A stretch of 59,101 nt of DNA, taken from positions 1 through 59,101 of the forward strand of contig JBDRDD010000005.1 in assembly GCA_043821115.1 (NCBI GenBank), written 5' to 3'. Under the pieces are notes generated by a model. That model had not been told where the DNA came from. It saw only the letters and a program-made list of their open reading frames with translations, and did not search any database. Position numbers and translations under genes: made by a program. Each line of letters starts with the position of its first letter. The first letter of the stretch is position 1. Shown here one piece after another: positions 23,972 to 32,733 of the stretch. The DNA is from JBDRDD01 sp043821115. GTDB taxonomy: Bacteria > CAYTYR01 > UBA6262 > DAOVJB01.

Positions 23972-25327
23972 ATGGAAATGACCTCCGTCAAGCTCTGGGA
24001 AGAGACCCTGTCAACGCTACAAAAACAGGACACAGAAATCTCCGAGGAAATGTTCGACCTTTGGCTCAAGCCCACCAAAGGCGTTTCTCTCGAGGAGAAC
24101 TCCCTCGTCATAGAGGTCCCTAACAAGTTCTTCCAGGACTGGCTCTCGCCTAGAATTGATACGCTATCCAAAGTAGCCTCAGGTATTCTAAACAGAGATG
24201 TCACTCTCCGTATCAGCGTCTCGCAGGAACTTGCTGGTAAAATCTCTGATACTAAGGAGATCGAACCCTTGGGCACTACTGAAAGCGAGAGTACTTTCCT
24301 TGATGCGGAATTCAATCCTAAATACACTTTCGCGAGTTTTGTTGTCGGTCCAAGTAATCGCTTCGCTCACGCGGCAAGCGAGGCAGTGGCCAAGGACCCG
24401 GCGCGCGCCTACAACCCTCTCTTCATTTACGGGGGAGTGGGGCTGGGGAAAACTCACCTTATGCACGCCATCGGACGCTATATAAAGGAAACAAGGCCGG
24501 AGCTCAAGATCCTCTACATAACAAGCGAAAAATTCATAAACGAGTTCATAAATTCCATACGTTACGAAAAGCCCCTTGAGTTCAGGAACAAGTTCCGCAA
24601 ACTGGATGTTCTGCTTATAGACGACATACAGTTCTTGGGAGGTAAGGAGAGCTCCCAGGAGGAATTCTTCCATACGTTCAACACTCTCTATGACTATCAC
24701 AAGCAGATAATAGTAAGCAGCGACCGTCCCCCGAAGGAACTTCCTTCCCTTGAGGAGCGTCTTATTTCTAGGTTTGAATGGGGTCTTGTGACAGACATAC
24801 AGCCGCCTGACCTTGAGACGCGCATCGCCATACTGAGAAAGAAAGCCGAAACCGAGGATATGGCTGTCCCCGATGACGCTATCCTTTTTATAGCAAACAA
24901 AATAAAAGCTAATATCCGCGAACTCGAAGGCGCTCTTATCAGAATAGTCGCTTTCTCGTCGCTTACCGGAAGCCAGATAACAGTTGACCTGGCGGAGAAT
25001 ATCCTCCAGGATATCCTCCCTAAAGGGCAGGACAACAAGCCTGTGACCCTTGAGCTTATACAGGAAACAGTCGCCAGGCATTTCAACATGGATGTCAAGA
25101 ACATGAAGAGCAAGCGCAGGACCAATGCCATAGCTTTCCCGAGACAGATAGCAATGTATCTGGCGCGCGACCTCACCGAGTATTCCTACCCCGACATAGG
25201 CAGGGCATTTGGCGGCAGGGATCATGCAACTGTCATGCACGGGTATGAAAAAGTAAGATTAAAGGTAAATAAGGATCCTTATTTTAATGCCCTTGTAAAC
25301 AAGATAATAAAGGAAATAAACGGGTGA
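23972..25327 (+). CDS. dnaA: Chromosomal replication initiator protein DnaA
   Basis: A 451-residue DnaA. I chose ATG 23972 (MEMTSVKLWEETLS), where domain I homology begins and AAAGGA lies upstream; ATG 23936 would add 12 unrelated residues. Domain I binds the helicase and partner proteins. Domain III is the AAA+ ATPase, with Walker A GGVGLGKT (154-161), Walker B LLIDDIQFLGG and the arginine-finger region. Domain IV is the DNA-binding part with the signature IGRAFGGRDHATVMHGYEKV. DnaA boxes lie on both sides of the gene, so it is embedded in a bipartite origin. Confidence 0.98.
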   Translation: MEMTSVKLWEETLSTLQKQDTEISEEMFDLWLKPTKGVSLEENSLVIEVPNKFFQDWLSPRIDTLSKVASGILNRDVTLRISVSQELAGKISDTKEIEPLGTTESESTFLDAEFNPKYTFASFVVGPSNRFAHAASEAVAKDPARAYNPLFIYGGVGLGKTHLMHAIGRYIKETRPELKILYITSEKFINEFINSIRYEKPLEFRNKFRKLDVLLIDDIQFLGGKESSQEEFFHTFNTLYDYHKQIIVSSDRPPKELPSLEERLISRFEWGLVTDIQPPDLETRIAILRKKAETEDMAVPDDAILFIANKIKANIRELEGALIRIVAFSSLTGSQITVDLAENILQDILPKGQDNKPVTLELIQETVARHFNMDVKNMKSKRRTNAIAFPRQIAMYLARDLTEYSYPDIGRAFGGRDHATVMHGYEKVRLKVNKDPYFNALVNKIIKEING

Positions 25328-25343
25328 CAACCTGTGCATATGC

Positions 25344-25540
25344 TGTTTACAATGTTTACAAAAATGTTTACAAAATTTGACCCCCGGGTCAACCTGTTGA
25401 CGCAGTAGATAATTTTAAGTTTTATCCACAGACTTACAAGGGTGCTAAACCCTTTATAATTGAACTATTTTTTTGAGATACAAACATATCAACCCGGACT
25501 ATTACTACTACTACTATTCTTTTTAAATATATTTAAAAAA
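25344..25540 (+). other. Origin of replication, right part: DnaA box, DnaA-trios and AT-rich unwinding region
   Basis: The dnaA-dnaN gap (25328-25558) contains three TGTTTACAA repeats (25344-25352, 25353-25361, 25365-25373). A perfect DnaA box TTATCCACA follows (25422-25430). A weak box-like ATATCAACC (25486-25494) precedes a GC-rich CGG. Next is a triplet run CTA-TTA-CTA-CTA-CTA-CTA-TTC (25499-25519). It continues into an AT-only stretch (25520-25540). On the other strand the triplets read 3'-GAT-AAT-GAT-5', the DnaA-trio pattern described in Bacillus, where DnaA begins strand opening. The order and orientation match that system. Confidence 0.8.
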
Positions 25541-25558
25541 GAAGAAAGGGGAAACTGA

Positions 25559-26689
25559 ATGAAGGTTACATGTACAAAAAGCGAATTATCAAAAGGTGTT
25601 CAGACAGTACAAACAGCCATAACAGGAAAGGGAGGACTCCCCATTCTATCAAATATCCTCCTTGAGGCCGACAGCACATCACAGAACAAATTAAAACTTG
25701 TTTCTACTGATCTGGAGGTAGGAATAAAATGCATCATAGCAGCTGATGTTGCAAGAAAGGGTGCAGTAACGGTACCCGCCAAGAAATTCGGCGATATTGT
25801 TAGGGAATTGCCTGATAAGGAGATACAGATAGAAGTTTCCAAGGAGAATAAGATAATAATAACCTGCGATAAGATTGTCTTTAGAGTAGTTGGGCTACCA
25901 AAAGACGAGTTCCCCATACTTCCTGAATTTAAGCATGAGAACATATTCTCCGTGAAGCAGGGTGTACTAAAGGATATAATAAGAAAGACAATTTTCGCCA
26001 TATCAACCGATGAGACCAGGTATGTATTGAACGGCCTTTACCTTCAGACAACAAACAACAAGATAGAGGTAGTCTCAACAGACGGAAGGAGACTCTCATA
26101 TATCGTAGCGGGTCCCCTGCCGAAAAGCGGGAAGAAACTCAATGTGATCATCCCCGCCAAGGCTATAAATGAACTAAACAGAATACTGGGCAGGGAGGGT
26201 GATGTTAAGATATCCTTCTCCGAGAATCAGATTTCCTTTGAACTGGATAATATACTGCTTGTATCCAGGCTCATCGAGGGAAGGTTCCCTAACTATGAGC
26301 AGGTCATCCCAAAAGGCTGTCCTATCAAGCTCCAGCTTAAGACACAGGAACTCCTTGACGCAGTAAAGCGCATCTCTCTGCTTGCGCCGGAAAAAGCGGA
26401 ATCCATAAAGATAACCATCTCAAATGACAAGATGATGATATCTGCCATAAGCCAGGGCGTGGGAGAGGCCGAGGAAGAAGTAGGGGTTTCCTACAAGGGG
26501 GACAGCTTCGAGTTAGCATACAATCCGCGCTACATAGGGGATGTTCTCAAGAATATAGACACAGAGATGGTAAAGCTGGAATTCACAGACTCGGCGAGTC
26601 CGGCGATAATAAGGCCGGAAGTAAAGGCAGCGGCTAAGGACAAAGACAAAGAGAGCTACCTTTGTGTGATAATGCCGATGAGACTGTAG
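25559..26689 (+). CDS. dnaN: DNA polymerase III beta subunit (sliding clamp)
   Basis: A 376-residue clamp of normal length. The N-terminal MKVTCTKSELSKGVQTVQTAI matches the family start. Three repeated clamp folds follow, with features such as GGLPILSNILLEA, STDGRRLSYI and the C-terminal CVIMPMRL that ends beta clamps (IMPMRL). It tethers polymerase III to DNA. The ATG has AAAGGGG seven nt upstream and directly follows the DnaA-trio part of the origin. Confidence 0.97.
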   Translation: MKVTCTKSELSKGVQTVQTAITGKGGLPILSNILLEADSTSQNKLKLVSTDLEVGIKCIIAADVARKGAVTVPAKKFGDIVRELPDKEIQIEVSKENKIIITCDKIVFRVVGLPKDEFPILPEFKHENIFSVKQGVLKDIIRKTIFAISTDETRYVLNGLYLQTTNNKIEVVSTDGRRLSYIVAGPLPKSGKKLNVIIPAKAINELNRILGREGDVKISFSENQISFELDNILLVSRLIEGRFPNYEQVIPKGCPIKLQLKTQELLDAVKRISLLAPEKAESIKITISNDKMMISAISQGVGEAEEEVGVSYKGDSFELAYNPRYIGDVLKNIDTEMVKLEFTDSASPAIIRPEVKAAAKDKDKESYLCVIMPMRL

Positions 26690-26734
26690 GTGCTGCGCAT
26701 GTACTCCTTTAGCGGGTGTTACATGAGTATTTAA

Positions 26735-26771
26735 GAAAAGAAGGTGATAGTACAAAAGTCATCTTCTTTTC
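26735..26771. repeat. Inverted repeat downstream of dnaN
   Basis: GAAAAGAAGGTGA (26735-26747) and TCATCTTCTTTTC (26759-26771) are complementary at 12 of 13 positions, with an 11-nt loop. No separate T-run follows, but the right arm itself is T-rich. It may attenuate transcription between dnaN and the dciA-gyrA genes. The rest of the 109-nt gap shows nothing else. Confidence 0.5.
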
Positions 26772-26798
26772 GTTTAAGATGCGGGAGCAGTATTTGAT

Positions 26799-27104
26799 AT
26801 GAAATTTCGAAAGGGCGAACTCAAAGCTATAAAAACTACCCTGGAACAGACGATACACGGCCTGGGCAATGCCGACAAGATGAAAATAGCGCTCATCTGG
26901 CGCAAGCACTTCGCGAAGTACGCACGCCACGCGCAACCTGTGGGACTGAGTCGGGGACAGCTTAAGCTAAACGTCGATGCTTCCGTCTGGATGAACGAGA
27001 TTACGCTCGCGAAGAAAAACATAATTGACCAGATGAACAAGCGTCTTGGAAACAAGGTAATACGGGATATTCAATGCAAGATAGGCGAAATAGACCGCAC
27101 TTAA
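26799..27104 (+). CDS. dciA: DUF721/DciA-family protein (helicase loader)
   Basis: A 101-residue DUF721 protein. The fold signature includes IALIWRKHFAKYARHAQPVGLSRGQLKLNVDASVWMNEI, the KH-like core of DciA, ending with LGNKVIRDIQCKIGE. DciA family members load or regulate the replicative helicase DnaB in bacteria that lack DnaC or DnaI. Its place between dnaN and gyrB supports a replication role. Symbol given from family membership and position. Confidence 0.8.
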   Translation: MKFRKGELKAIKTTLEQTIHGLGNADKMKIALIWRKHFAKYARHAQPVGLSRGQLKLNVDASVWMNEITLAKKNIIDQMNKRLGNKVIRDIQCKIGEIDRT

Positions 27105-27119
27105 AAGAGGACGGAGCCC

Positions 27120-27416
27120 ATGTTCCTGCATATCGGGCAGCACGAAATAGTTCCGCTTGAAGGGATAATAGCCATTCTCGGAGTAAAGCATGGGACAAGG
27201 GACAACAACAAATGGTGGCGGAGCGCGCTTCTTAGAAACCAGAAGAAGGTCAACGGCAAAGTTAAATCCGTTATCGTGATGGATACCGGTGAAGTGTACT
27301 TCTCTCATATCGGGGCCCAGACCCTCAAAAAGAGGATACAGAAAACACAGCGTCCGGAACCGATGAGGCGCCTTGCAATTAAAAATCTAAAAATAGCAAA
27401 GGAAAAGACGATATGA
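27120..27416 (+). CDS. DUF370 protein, RemB/YaaB-like
   Basis: A 98-residue DUF370 family protein: MFLHIGQHEIVPLEGIIAIL, then SVIVMDTGEVYFSHIGAQTLKKRI. B. subtilis RemA and RemB, the known members, are linked to extracellular-matrix gene control, and remB (yaaB) sits next to gyrB, as here. The C-terminal tail is basic. Its TGA overlaps an ATG of the gyrB frame. Function in this organism is unknown; DNA binding is plausible. Confidence 0.78.
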   Translation: MFLHIGQHEIVPLEGIIAILGVKHGTRDNNKWWRSALLRNQKKVNGKVKSVIVMDTGEVYFSHIGAQTLKKRIQKTQRPEPMRRLAIKNLKIAKEKTI

Positions 27417-27433
27417 TCTTTGGAGGAAAACTG

Positions 27434-29812
27434 ATGGCCAAAAAACCAAGCGATGCCTATGATGCCAAGAAAATACAGGTACTAGAAGGCCTGGAAGCGG
27501 TGCGCAAGCGCCCAGCCATGTATATAGGCAGCACAGGCCCAACAGGGCTTCACCACCTGGTGCAGGAGGTCGTGGACAACTCGATAGACGAGGCCCTGGC
27601 GGGATACTGCAATAATATTGATGTGATTATACGCCCCGATAACAGTATCTCTATCATAGATGACGGCCGCGGTATTCCTGTTGATATGCATGCAACAGAG
27701 AAGAAGCCGGCGGTGGAAGTGGTCCTTACGAAGCTCCACGCAGGCGGAAAATTTGACCATAAGACCTACAAAGTTTCGGGAGGTCTGCACGGGGTCGGCG
27801 TGTCCGTGGTTAATGCTCTTTCCGAATGGCTTGAGGTGGAAGTGTACAGGGAAGGCAAAATTTACACGCAGAAATATAACAGGGGCAAACCCCAGTCGTC
27901 TCTTAAAGTGACGGGGAAGACTGATGATAGAGGAACGCAGATCACCTTCAAGCCCGATCAGGAGATTTTCGAAACAATACAATTCAGTTTTGACACGCTC
28001 TCAAATCGTCTCAGGGAATTGGCGTTTCTTAACAAGGGAACAAAGATCACCATAATGGATGAGCGCGATGACAAGCAACACACGTTCCAGTACGAAGGAG
28101 GGATCATCTCCTTTGTGAAATACCTCAACAAGAATAAGAACGTGCTTCAGGCTGAGCCGATATATTTCTTCAAGGAGAAGGACGGTATGTCCGTGGAGTT
28201 GGCGATAGAATACAACGACGGCTTCGCTGAGAACATATTCTCCTTTGCCAATAACATTAATACTGTTGAAGGCGGTACGCATTTAATAGGATTCAAAAGC
28301 GCCCTCACAAGGGTTATAAACGATTATATCAAAAGAAGCAATAATATCAAGGATAAGGATAAGAGTGTTTCCCTCTCCGGAGAGGACGCGAGGGAAGGGC
28401 TGACAGCTGTTATCAGCGTGAAGATAGCAAACCCGCAGTTTGAAGGCCAGACAAAAACAAAACTCGGAAACAGCGAGGTCAAGGGAATAGTCGAATCTAT
28501 CGTGGGGGACGGACTGGGAGCATTTTTGGAGGAGAACCCGGCAATCGCGAACAAGATACTCGACAAGGCCATCAATGCCGCCAGAGCACGCGAGGCCGCA
28601 AGAAAAGCAAGGGAGCTTGTACGGCGCAAGGGAGGCCTTGAGGTAGGAAGCCTGCCGGGAAAACTGGCTGACTGTTCCGAACGCGACCCGGCAAAAAGTG
28701 AGCTTTACCTGGTAGAGGGAGACTCTGCGGGTGGTTCCGCCAAGCAGGGCAGGGACAGGACGTTTCAGGCAATACTGCCCCTTAAGGGAAAAATACTCAA
28801 CGTTGAGAAAGCGCGCCTTGACAAGATGCTCAACAACGATGAGATAAGGACGATGATAACGGCTATGGGAACGGGCATAGGCGCCGAGGATTTCAATATA
28901 GAGAAGACCCGGTACCACAAAATTATAATCATGACGGACGCGGACGTTGACGGAGCGCATATACGAACGCTTCTCTTGACGTTCTTGTATAGGCACATGG
29001 CACAGCTCATCAGCTCAGGTTACGTTTACATCGCCCAGCCGCCTTTATACAAGCTAAAGCGCGGAAAGGTCGAGAAATACATCCAGAATGATGCTCAGAT
29101 GGACGAATTTCTCCTTGAGAACGGAATGGACGCAGTGAGCCTGAGCGTTGTTTCGGGCAAGAAGGAAACAGCCGTCCTAAAAGACCAAAAGGCAAAAGAC
29201 ATCCTGAAGAATATGGTTGAAGTGTCACATCTTGTCAGGAAGCTTGCCAAAAAAGGGTTTGGCTGGAGTCAGTACTGGAAACTGCAGGAGTCCACAGGGG
29301 AACAGATACCCATGTACAGGGCGATAGTCGGTGGGAAGGAACGGCTCCTGTATAGCGAGAAAGAACATAAGGCGCTGATGAAAGCAGAAGAGAATGTTGA
29401 CATAAAAGATCTCTGGGAGATAAGGCACCTCCAGAAGGCAGTAGACAAACTAGCCCAGGAGAAAGTGGAGCTTTCCAAATACGGAATATCGAAGCAGAGT
29501 TCTCCCGCATACAGGCTCAAGGTCAAGGATTGCGAAATAGACTGCTACGGCATAGATGATCTCATAGGGCAGGTAAAGACCCTGGGAAAGAAAGGCCTCA
29601 ACATCCAGCGCTATAAGGGGCTTGGAGAAATGAACCCGGCGCAGCTCTGGGAGACAACAATGAACCCGGATACCCGCACACTGCTTCAGATAAAACTCGA
29701 AGACGCCGTGGAAGCGGACTCTATTTTCTCAACACTTATGGGAGACAAGGTGGAACCGCGCCGTAATTTCATAGAGACAAACGCGCTCGAGGTTAAAAAC
29801 CTCGACGTTTAA
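27434..29812 (+). CDS. gyrB: DNA gyrase subunit B
   Basis: A 792-residue GyrB. I chose ATG 27434 (MAKKPSDAYDAKKIQVLEGL) because GGAGG lies 7 nt upstream; the ATG at 27413 overlaps the previous stop without a good ribosome site. The GHKL ATPase domain has DNSIDEALAG and DDGRGIPVD. The transducer is followed by TOPRIM with LVEGDSAGGSAKQGRDR and MTDADVDGAHI. A long insert (about 170 residues) in TOPRIM, as in many diderm GyrB proteins, explains the length. The end has QRYKGLGEMNPAQLWETTM. gyrA follows after 17 nt. Confidence 0.97.
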   Translation: MAKKPSDAYDAKKIQVLEGLEAVRKRPAMYIGSTGPTGLHHLVQEVVDNSIDEALAGYCNNIDVIIRPDNSISIIDDGRGIPVDMHATEKKPAVEVVLTKLHAGGKFDHKTYKVSGGLHGVGVSVVNALSEWLEVEVYREGKIYTQKYNRGKPQSSLKVTGKTDDRGTQITFKPDQEIFETIQFSFDTLSNRLRELAFLNKGTKITIMDERDDKQHTFQYEGGIISFVKYLNKNKNVLQAEPIYFFKEKDGMSVELAIEYNDGFAENIFSFANNINTVEGGTHLIGFKSALTRVINDYIKRSNNIKDKDKSVSLSGEDAREGLTAVISVKIANPQFEGQTKTKLGNSEVKGIVESIVGDGLGAFLEENPAIANKILDKAINAARAREAARKARELVRRKGGLEVGSLPGKLADCSERDPAKSELYLVEGDSAGGSAKQGRDRTFQAILPLKGKILNVEKARLDKMLNNDEIRTMITAMGTGIGAEDFNIEKTRYHKIIIMTDADVDGAHIRTLLLTFLYRHMAQLISSGYVYIAQPPLYKLKRGKVEKYIQNDAQMDEFLLENGMDAVSLSVVSGKKETAVLKDQKAKDILKNMVEVSHLVRKLAKKGFGWSQYWKLQESTGEQIPMYRAIVGGKERLLYSEKEHKALMKAEENVDIKDLWEIRHLQKAVDKLAQEKVELSKYGISKQSSPAYRLKVKDCEIDCYGIDDLIGQVKTLGKKGLNIQRYKGLGEMNPAQLWETTMNPDTRTLLQIKLEDAVEADSIFSTLMGDKVEPRRNFIETNALEVKNLDV

Positions 29813-29829
29813 ATAACTAGGAGGAGATA

Positions 29830-32286
29830 TTGGCACACGTAAACAAAGGCATCATCCTGCCCATCTACATAGAAGATGAGATGAAGAATTCCTATATCGA
29901 TTACGCGATGAGCGTTATAGTCGGCAGGGCGCTGCCTGATGTAAGGGACGGCCTCAAGCCGGTCCACAGGAGAATACTCTACGGCATGAAGGAGCGCGGC
30001 TGGGTCCATGAGCGACCGTATGTAAAATCGGCCAAGATAGTCGGAGAGGTAATAGGTAACTATCATCCTCACGGGGACGCGGCGGTCTACGATAGCCTTG
30101 TCAGGATGGTACAGGATTTTTCGCTGCGCTATCCGCTTATTGACGGCCAGGGCAACTTCGGTTCAATAGACGGAGATCCGCCTGCGGCATACCGTTACAC
30201 GGAAGCACGCCTTGCCATGGTCGCAGCCGAGATGCTGCGCGACATAGACAAGGGCACGGTCGGCTTCAGCCCGACTTTTGACGGTTCCATGGTAGAGCCG
30301 GTAGTTCTGCCATCGGCGCTACCGAGCCTTCTCGTTAACGGTTCAAGCGGTATAGCGGTCGGGATGGCGACCAATATCCCGCCTCATAACCTCTCTGAAG
30401 TCGTGGACGCCTTGATTTGTATGATAGATGAGCCCGGGGTAGAATTAGGCGAACTTATGAAGATAGTAAAGGGGCCGGATTTCCCGCAGGGTGCCCTTAT
30501 ATTCGGCAAGCAGGGGATAAAGGACGCCTACACCACGGGAAGGGGTTCTATAAAGATCAGGGCCAAGGTGGATATCGAAGAGGCTTCGGGAAACAAAGAA
30601 CGCATAATAGTAAGAGAGCTGCCGTACCAGGTTAACAAGGCACAGTTGCTTGAGACCATAGCGAACCTCGTGCGCAACAAAAAAGTGGAAGGCATAAGCG
30701 ATCTCCGGGATGAGTCCGACCGGGACGGAACAAGGGTCATGATCGAGCTAAAACGCGATGCCAACAGCCAGGTCATCCTGAATCAGCTCTTCAAGCATAC
30801 ACAGCTTGAGACATCATTCGGGATAATAATGCTTGCGCTTGTAAAGAACAGGCCGCAGGTGCTTGGCTTAAAAGAAATCCTTTACCATTATATTGAGCAT
30901 CGAAAGGAAGTAATAACCCTCAGGACGAAGTATGAACTCGCAAAGGCCGAGGCAAGAGCTCACATACTCGAGGGGCTTCGCATAGCGCTGGAGAACCTCA
31001 ACAAGGTCATAAAAACCATACGTGCATCGAAGACCGTGGACATAGCGCGTGAGGAACTGATGAAGCAGTTCAAGCTCTCAAGGGAACAGGCGCAGGCGAT
31101 ACTTGACATGAGGCTTCACCAGCTAACAGGGCTTGAAATAGAAAAGATAGAAAAGGAATATCTGGAGCTTATAAAGCAAATAGCGATGCTTAAAACCATA
31201 CTTGAAACCCCGAAGAAACTCATGAACATTATAAAAGAAGACCTTCTTTACGTAAAGGATAAATACGGGGACGCAAGGCGCACAAAAATAATGGCCCGCG
31301 CAGTGGAAGTTGACATTGAAGACCTTATAAAAGAGGAAGACGCGGTCGTAACCATATCGCATCAAGGCTACATCAAGCGCCTACCTGCCACGACGTACCG
31401 TTCACAGCACAGGGGAGGAAGAGGAATAACGGGGGTGGTCACGAAAGAGGAGGATTTCATCGAGGACATATTCATAACCTCGACGCATAACTATATGCTC
31501 TTCTTCAGCAACCTAGGCAGGGTCTACTGGCAGAAGGTCTACGAAATACCGGAAGCCAGCAGGCAGAGCAAGGGCAAGGCGATAGTTAACCTCATAAACC
31601 TCTCAAGCAGGGATGAGAGGATAAATGCAGCGATATCCGTACAGGGTTTCGACAAGGAGGATTCATTCCTGCTGATGGCCACTAAACTGGGGGTCATAAA
31701 GAAAACGCATCTTGCCGATTACGGGAACCCGCGCAAGGGCGGGATAAGGGCCATAAATCTCGACGAGGGAGACAGCCTCATAGGGGTAAAAATGACCGAT
31801 GGCAAGGAAGAGATTATCATAGGCACACGCAACGGCATTGCCATACACTTCAAGGAAGAGGAAGTAAGACCAATAGGCAGAACCGGCAAGGGCGTGAGGG
31901 GTATAAGGATAGGCAAGGATGACGAGGTGGTCGGCATGGAGGTTATCCGCGGCAAGGAGACGTTCCTCACGGCCACGGAACTCGGCTACGGCAAACGCAC
32001 AAGTGCCGACAAGTACAGGATGCAGGCACGCGGCGGCAAGGGCGTGATAAATATAAAGGCCGGCCCACGAAACGGCTTTGTTATCGGGATAAAAAGGGTA
32101 AGCGATAATGATGACATAGTTCTCATGACGGCCAAGGGCATAGTTATACGCCAGCCGGTCAAGGATATATCATCAATAGGCAGAAACACTCTCGGCGTGC
32201 GCCTTATAAGGCTTGAGCCGCAAGACAAGCTTGTATCTATTTCCAGGTTAAACCCGGAAGACCCGGGCAAGGAAGAAAACAGCTAA
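29830..32286 (+). CDS. gyrA: DNA gyrase subunit A
   Basis: An 818-residue GyrA that starts at TTG 29830, with AGGAGGAGATAT directly upstream. The catalytic Tyr is Y123 in YRYTEARL. The breakage-reunion domain is followed by a six-bladed C-terminal wrapping domain. A GyrA-box-like QHRGGRG near the start of that domain identifies gyrase rather than topoisomerase IV. In the quinolone-determining region (HPHGDAAVYDS) the residue equivalent to E. coli Ser83 is Ala84. It is probably co-transcribed with gyrB. Confidence 0.97.
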   Translation: MAHVNKGIILPIYIEDEMKNSYIDYAMSVIVGRALPDVRDGLKPVHRRILYGMKERGWVHERPYVKSAKIVGEVIGNYHPHGDAAVYDSLVRMVQDFSLRYPLIDGQGNFGSIDGDPPAAYRYTEARLAMVAAEMLRDIDKGTVGFSPTFDGSMVEPVVLPSALPSLLVNGSSGIAVGMATNIPPHNLSEVVDALICMIDEPGVELGELMKIVKGPDFPQGALIFGKQGIKDAYTTGRGSIKIRAKVDIEEASGNKERIIVRELPYQVNKAQLLETIANLVRNKKVEGISDLRDESDRDGTRVMIELKRDANSQVILNQLFKHTQLETSFGIIMLALVKNRPQVLGLKEILYHYIEHRKEVITLRTKYELAKAEARAHILEGLRIALENLNKVIKTIRASKTVDIAREELMKQFKLSREQAQAILDMRLHQLTGLEIEKIEKEYLELIKQIAMLKTILETPKKLMNIIKEDLLYVKDKYGDARRTKIMARAVEVDIEDLIKEEDAVVTISHQGYIKRLPATTYRSQHRGGRGITGVVTKEEDFIEDIFITSTHNYMLFFSNLGRVYWQKVYEIPEASRQSKGKAIVNLINLSSRDERINAAISVQGFDKEDSFLLMATKLGVIKKTHLADYGNPRKGGIRAINLDEGDSLIGVKMTDGKEEIIIGTRNGIAIHFKEEEVRPIGRTGKGVRGIRIGKDDEVVGMEVIRGKETFLTATELGYGKRTSADKYRMQARGGKGVINIKAGPRNGFVIGIKRVSDNDDIVLMTAKGIVIRQPVKDISSIGRNTLGVRLIRLEPQDKLVSISRLNPEDPGKEENS

Positions 32287-32301
32287 ACTACAGGATGTGT
32301 C

Positions 32302-32733
32302 ATGGAGAAATTCAGGATCCTGAGCCACACCGCTGATATAGGCATAGTCGCATACGGCCGGACTTTAGGGGCAGTGTTCACGAATGCTGCCCTCGGCATG
32401 TTCAACATTATGACCGACATCAAGAAGGTAAAACCTACCACGAGTATACGTATTTCCGTCAAAGCGTCAAATTCCGAAGAACTTTTTGTAAGATGGCTCA
32501 ATGAACTGCTCTACTATTACAGCAGGAAGCAGATCGTTTTTTCCATGTTTGAAATAAAGAGTATTGATGAGAGAAAACTCACAGCTGTTGTATACGGCGA
32601 GAAACTGAAGAAGAGTTCAATCGTTATAAGGCGCGAGATAAAAGCGGCGACCTATCACCAGCTCAAGCTAAAGCGGATGGTGCTTCCCGACAACAGCATA
32701 GAGCTGCAGGCAGAGGTTATATTTGATGTCTGA
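32302..32733 (+). CDS. Archease
   Basis: A 143-residue archease, the activator of RtcB RNA ligase that speeds its guanylylation and widens nucleotide use. The N-terminal FRILSHTADIGIVAYG and C-terminal ATYHQLKL, with the acidic metal-site residues (D13-equivalent and the terminal IFDV), fit the family. Its stop overlaps the rtcB start by 8 bp, so the partners are translationally coupled. Confidence 0.9.
   Translation: MEKFRILSHTADIGIVAYGRTLGAVFTNAALGMFNIMTDIKKVKPTTSIRISVKASNSEELFVRWLNELLYYYSRKQIVFSMFEIKSIDERKLTAVVYGEKLKKSSIVIRREIKAATYHQLKLKRMVLPDNSIELQAEVIFDV

Noticed and set aside
24188..25240. Long open frame of 350 codons on the minus strand opposite dnaA
   Set aside because: It is a mirror of the dnaA coding frame, has no recognisable motif and no ribosome site, and dnaA is certain.
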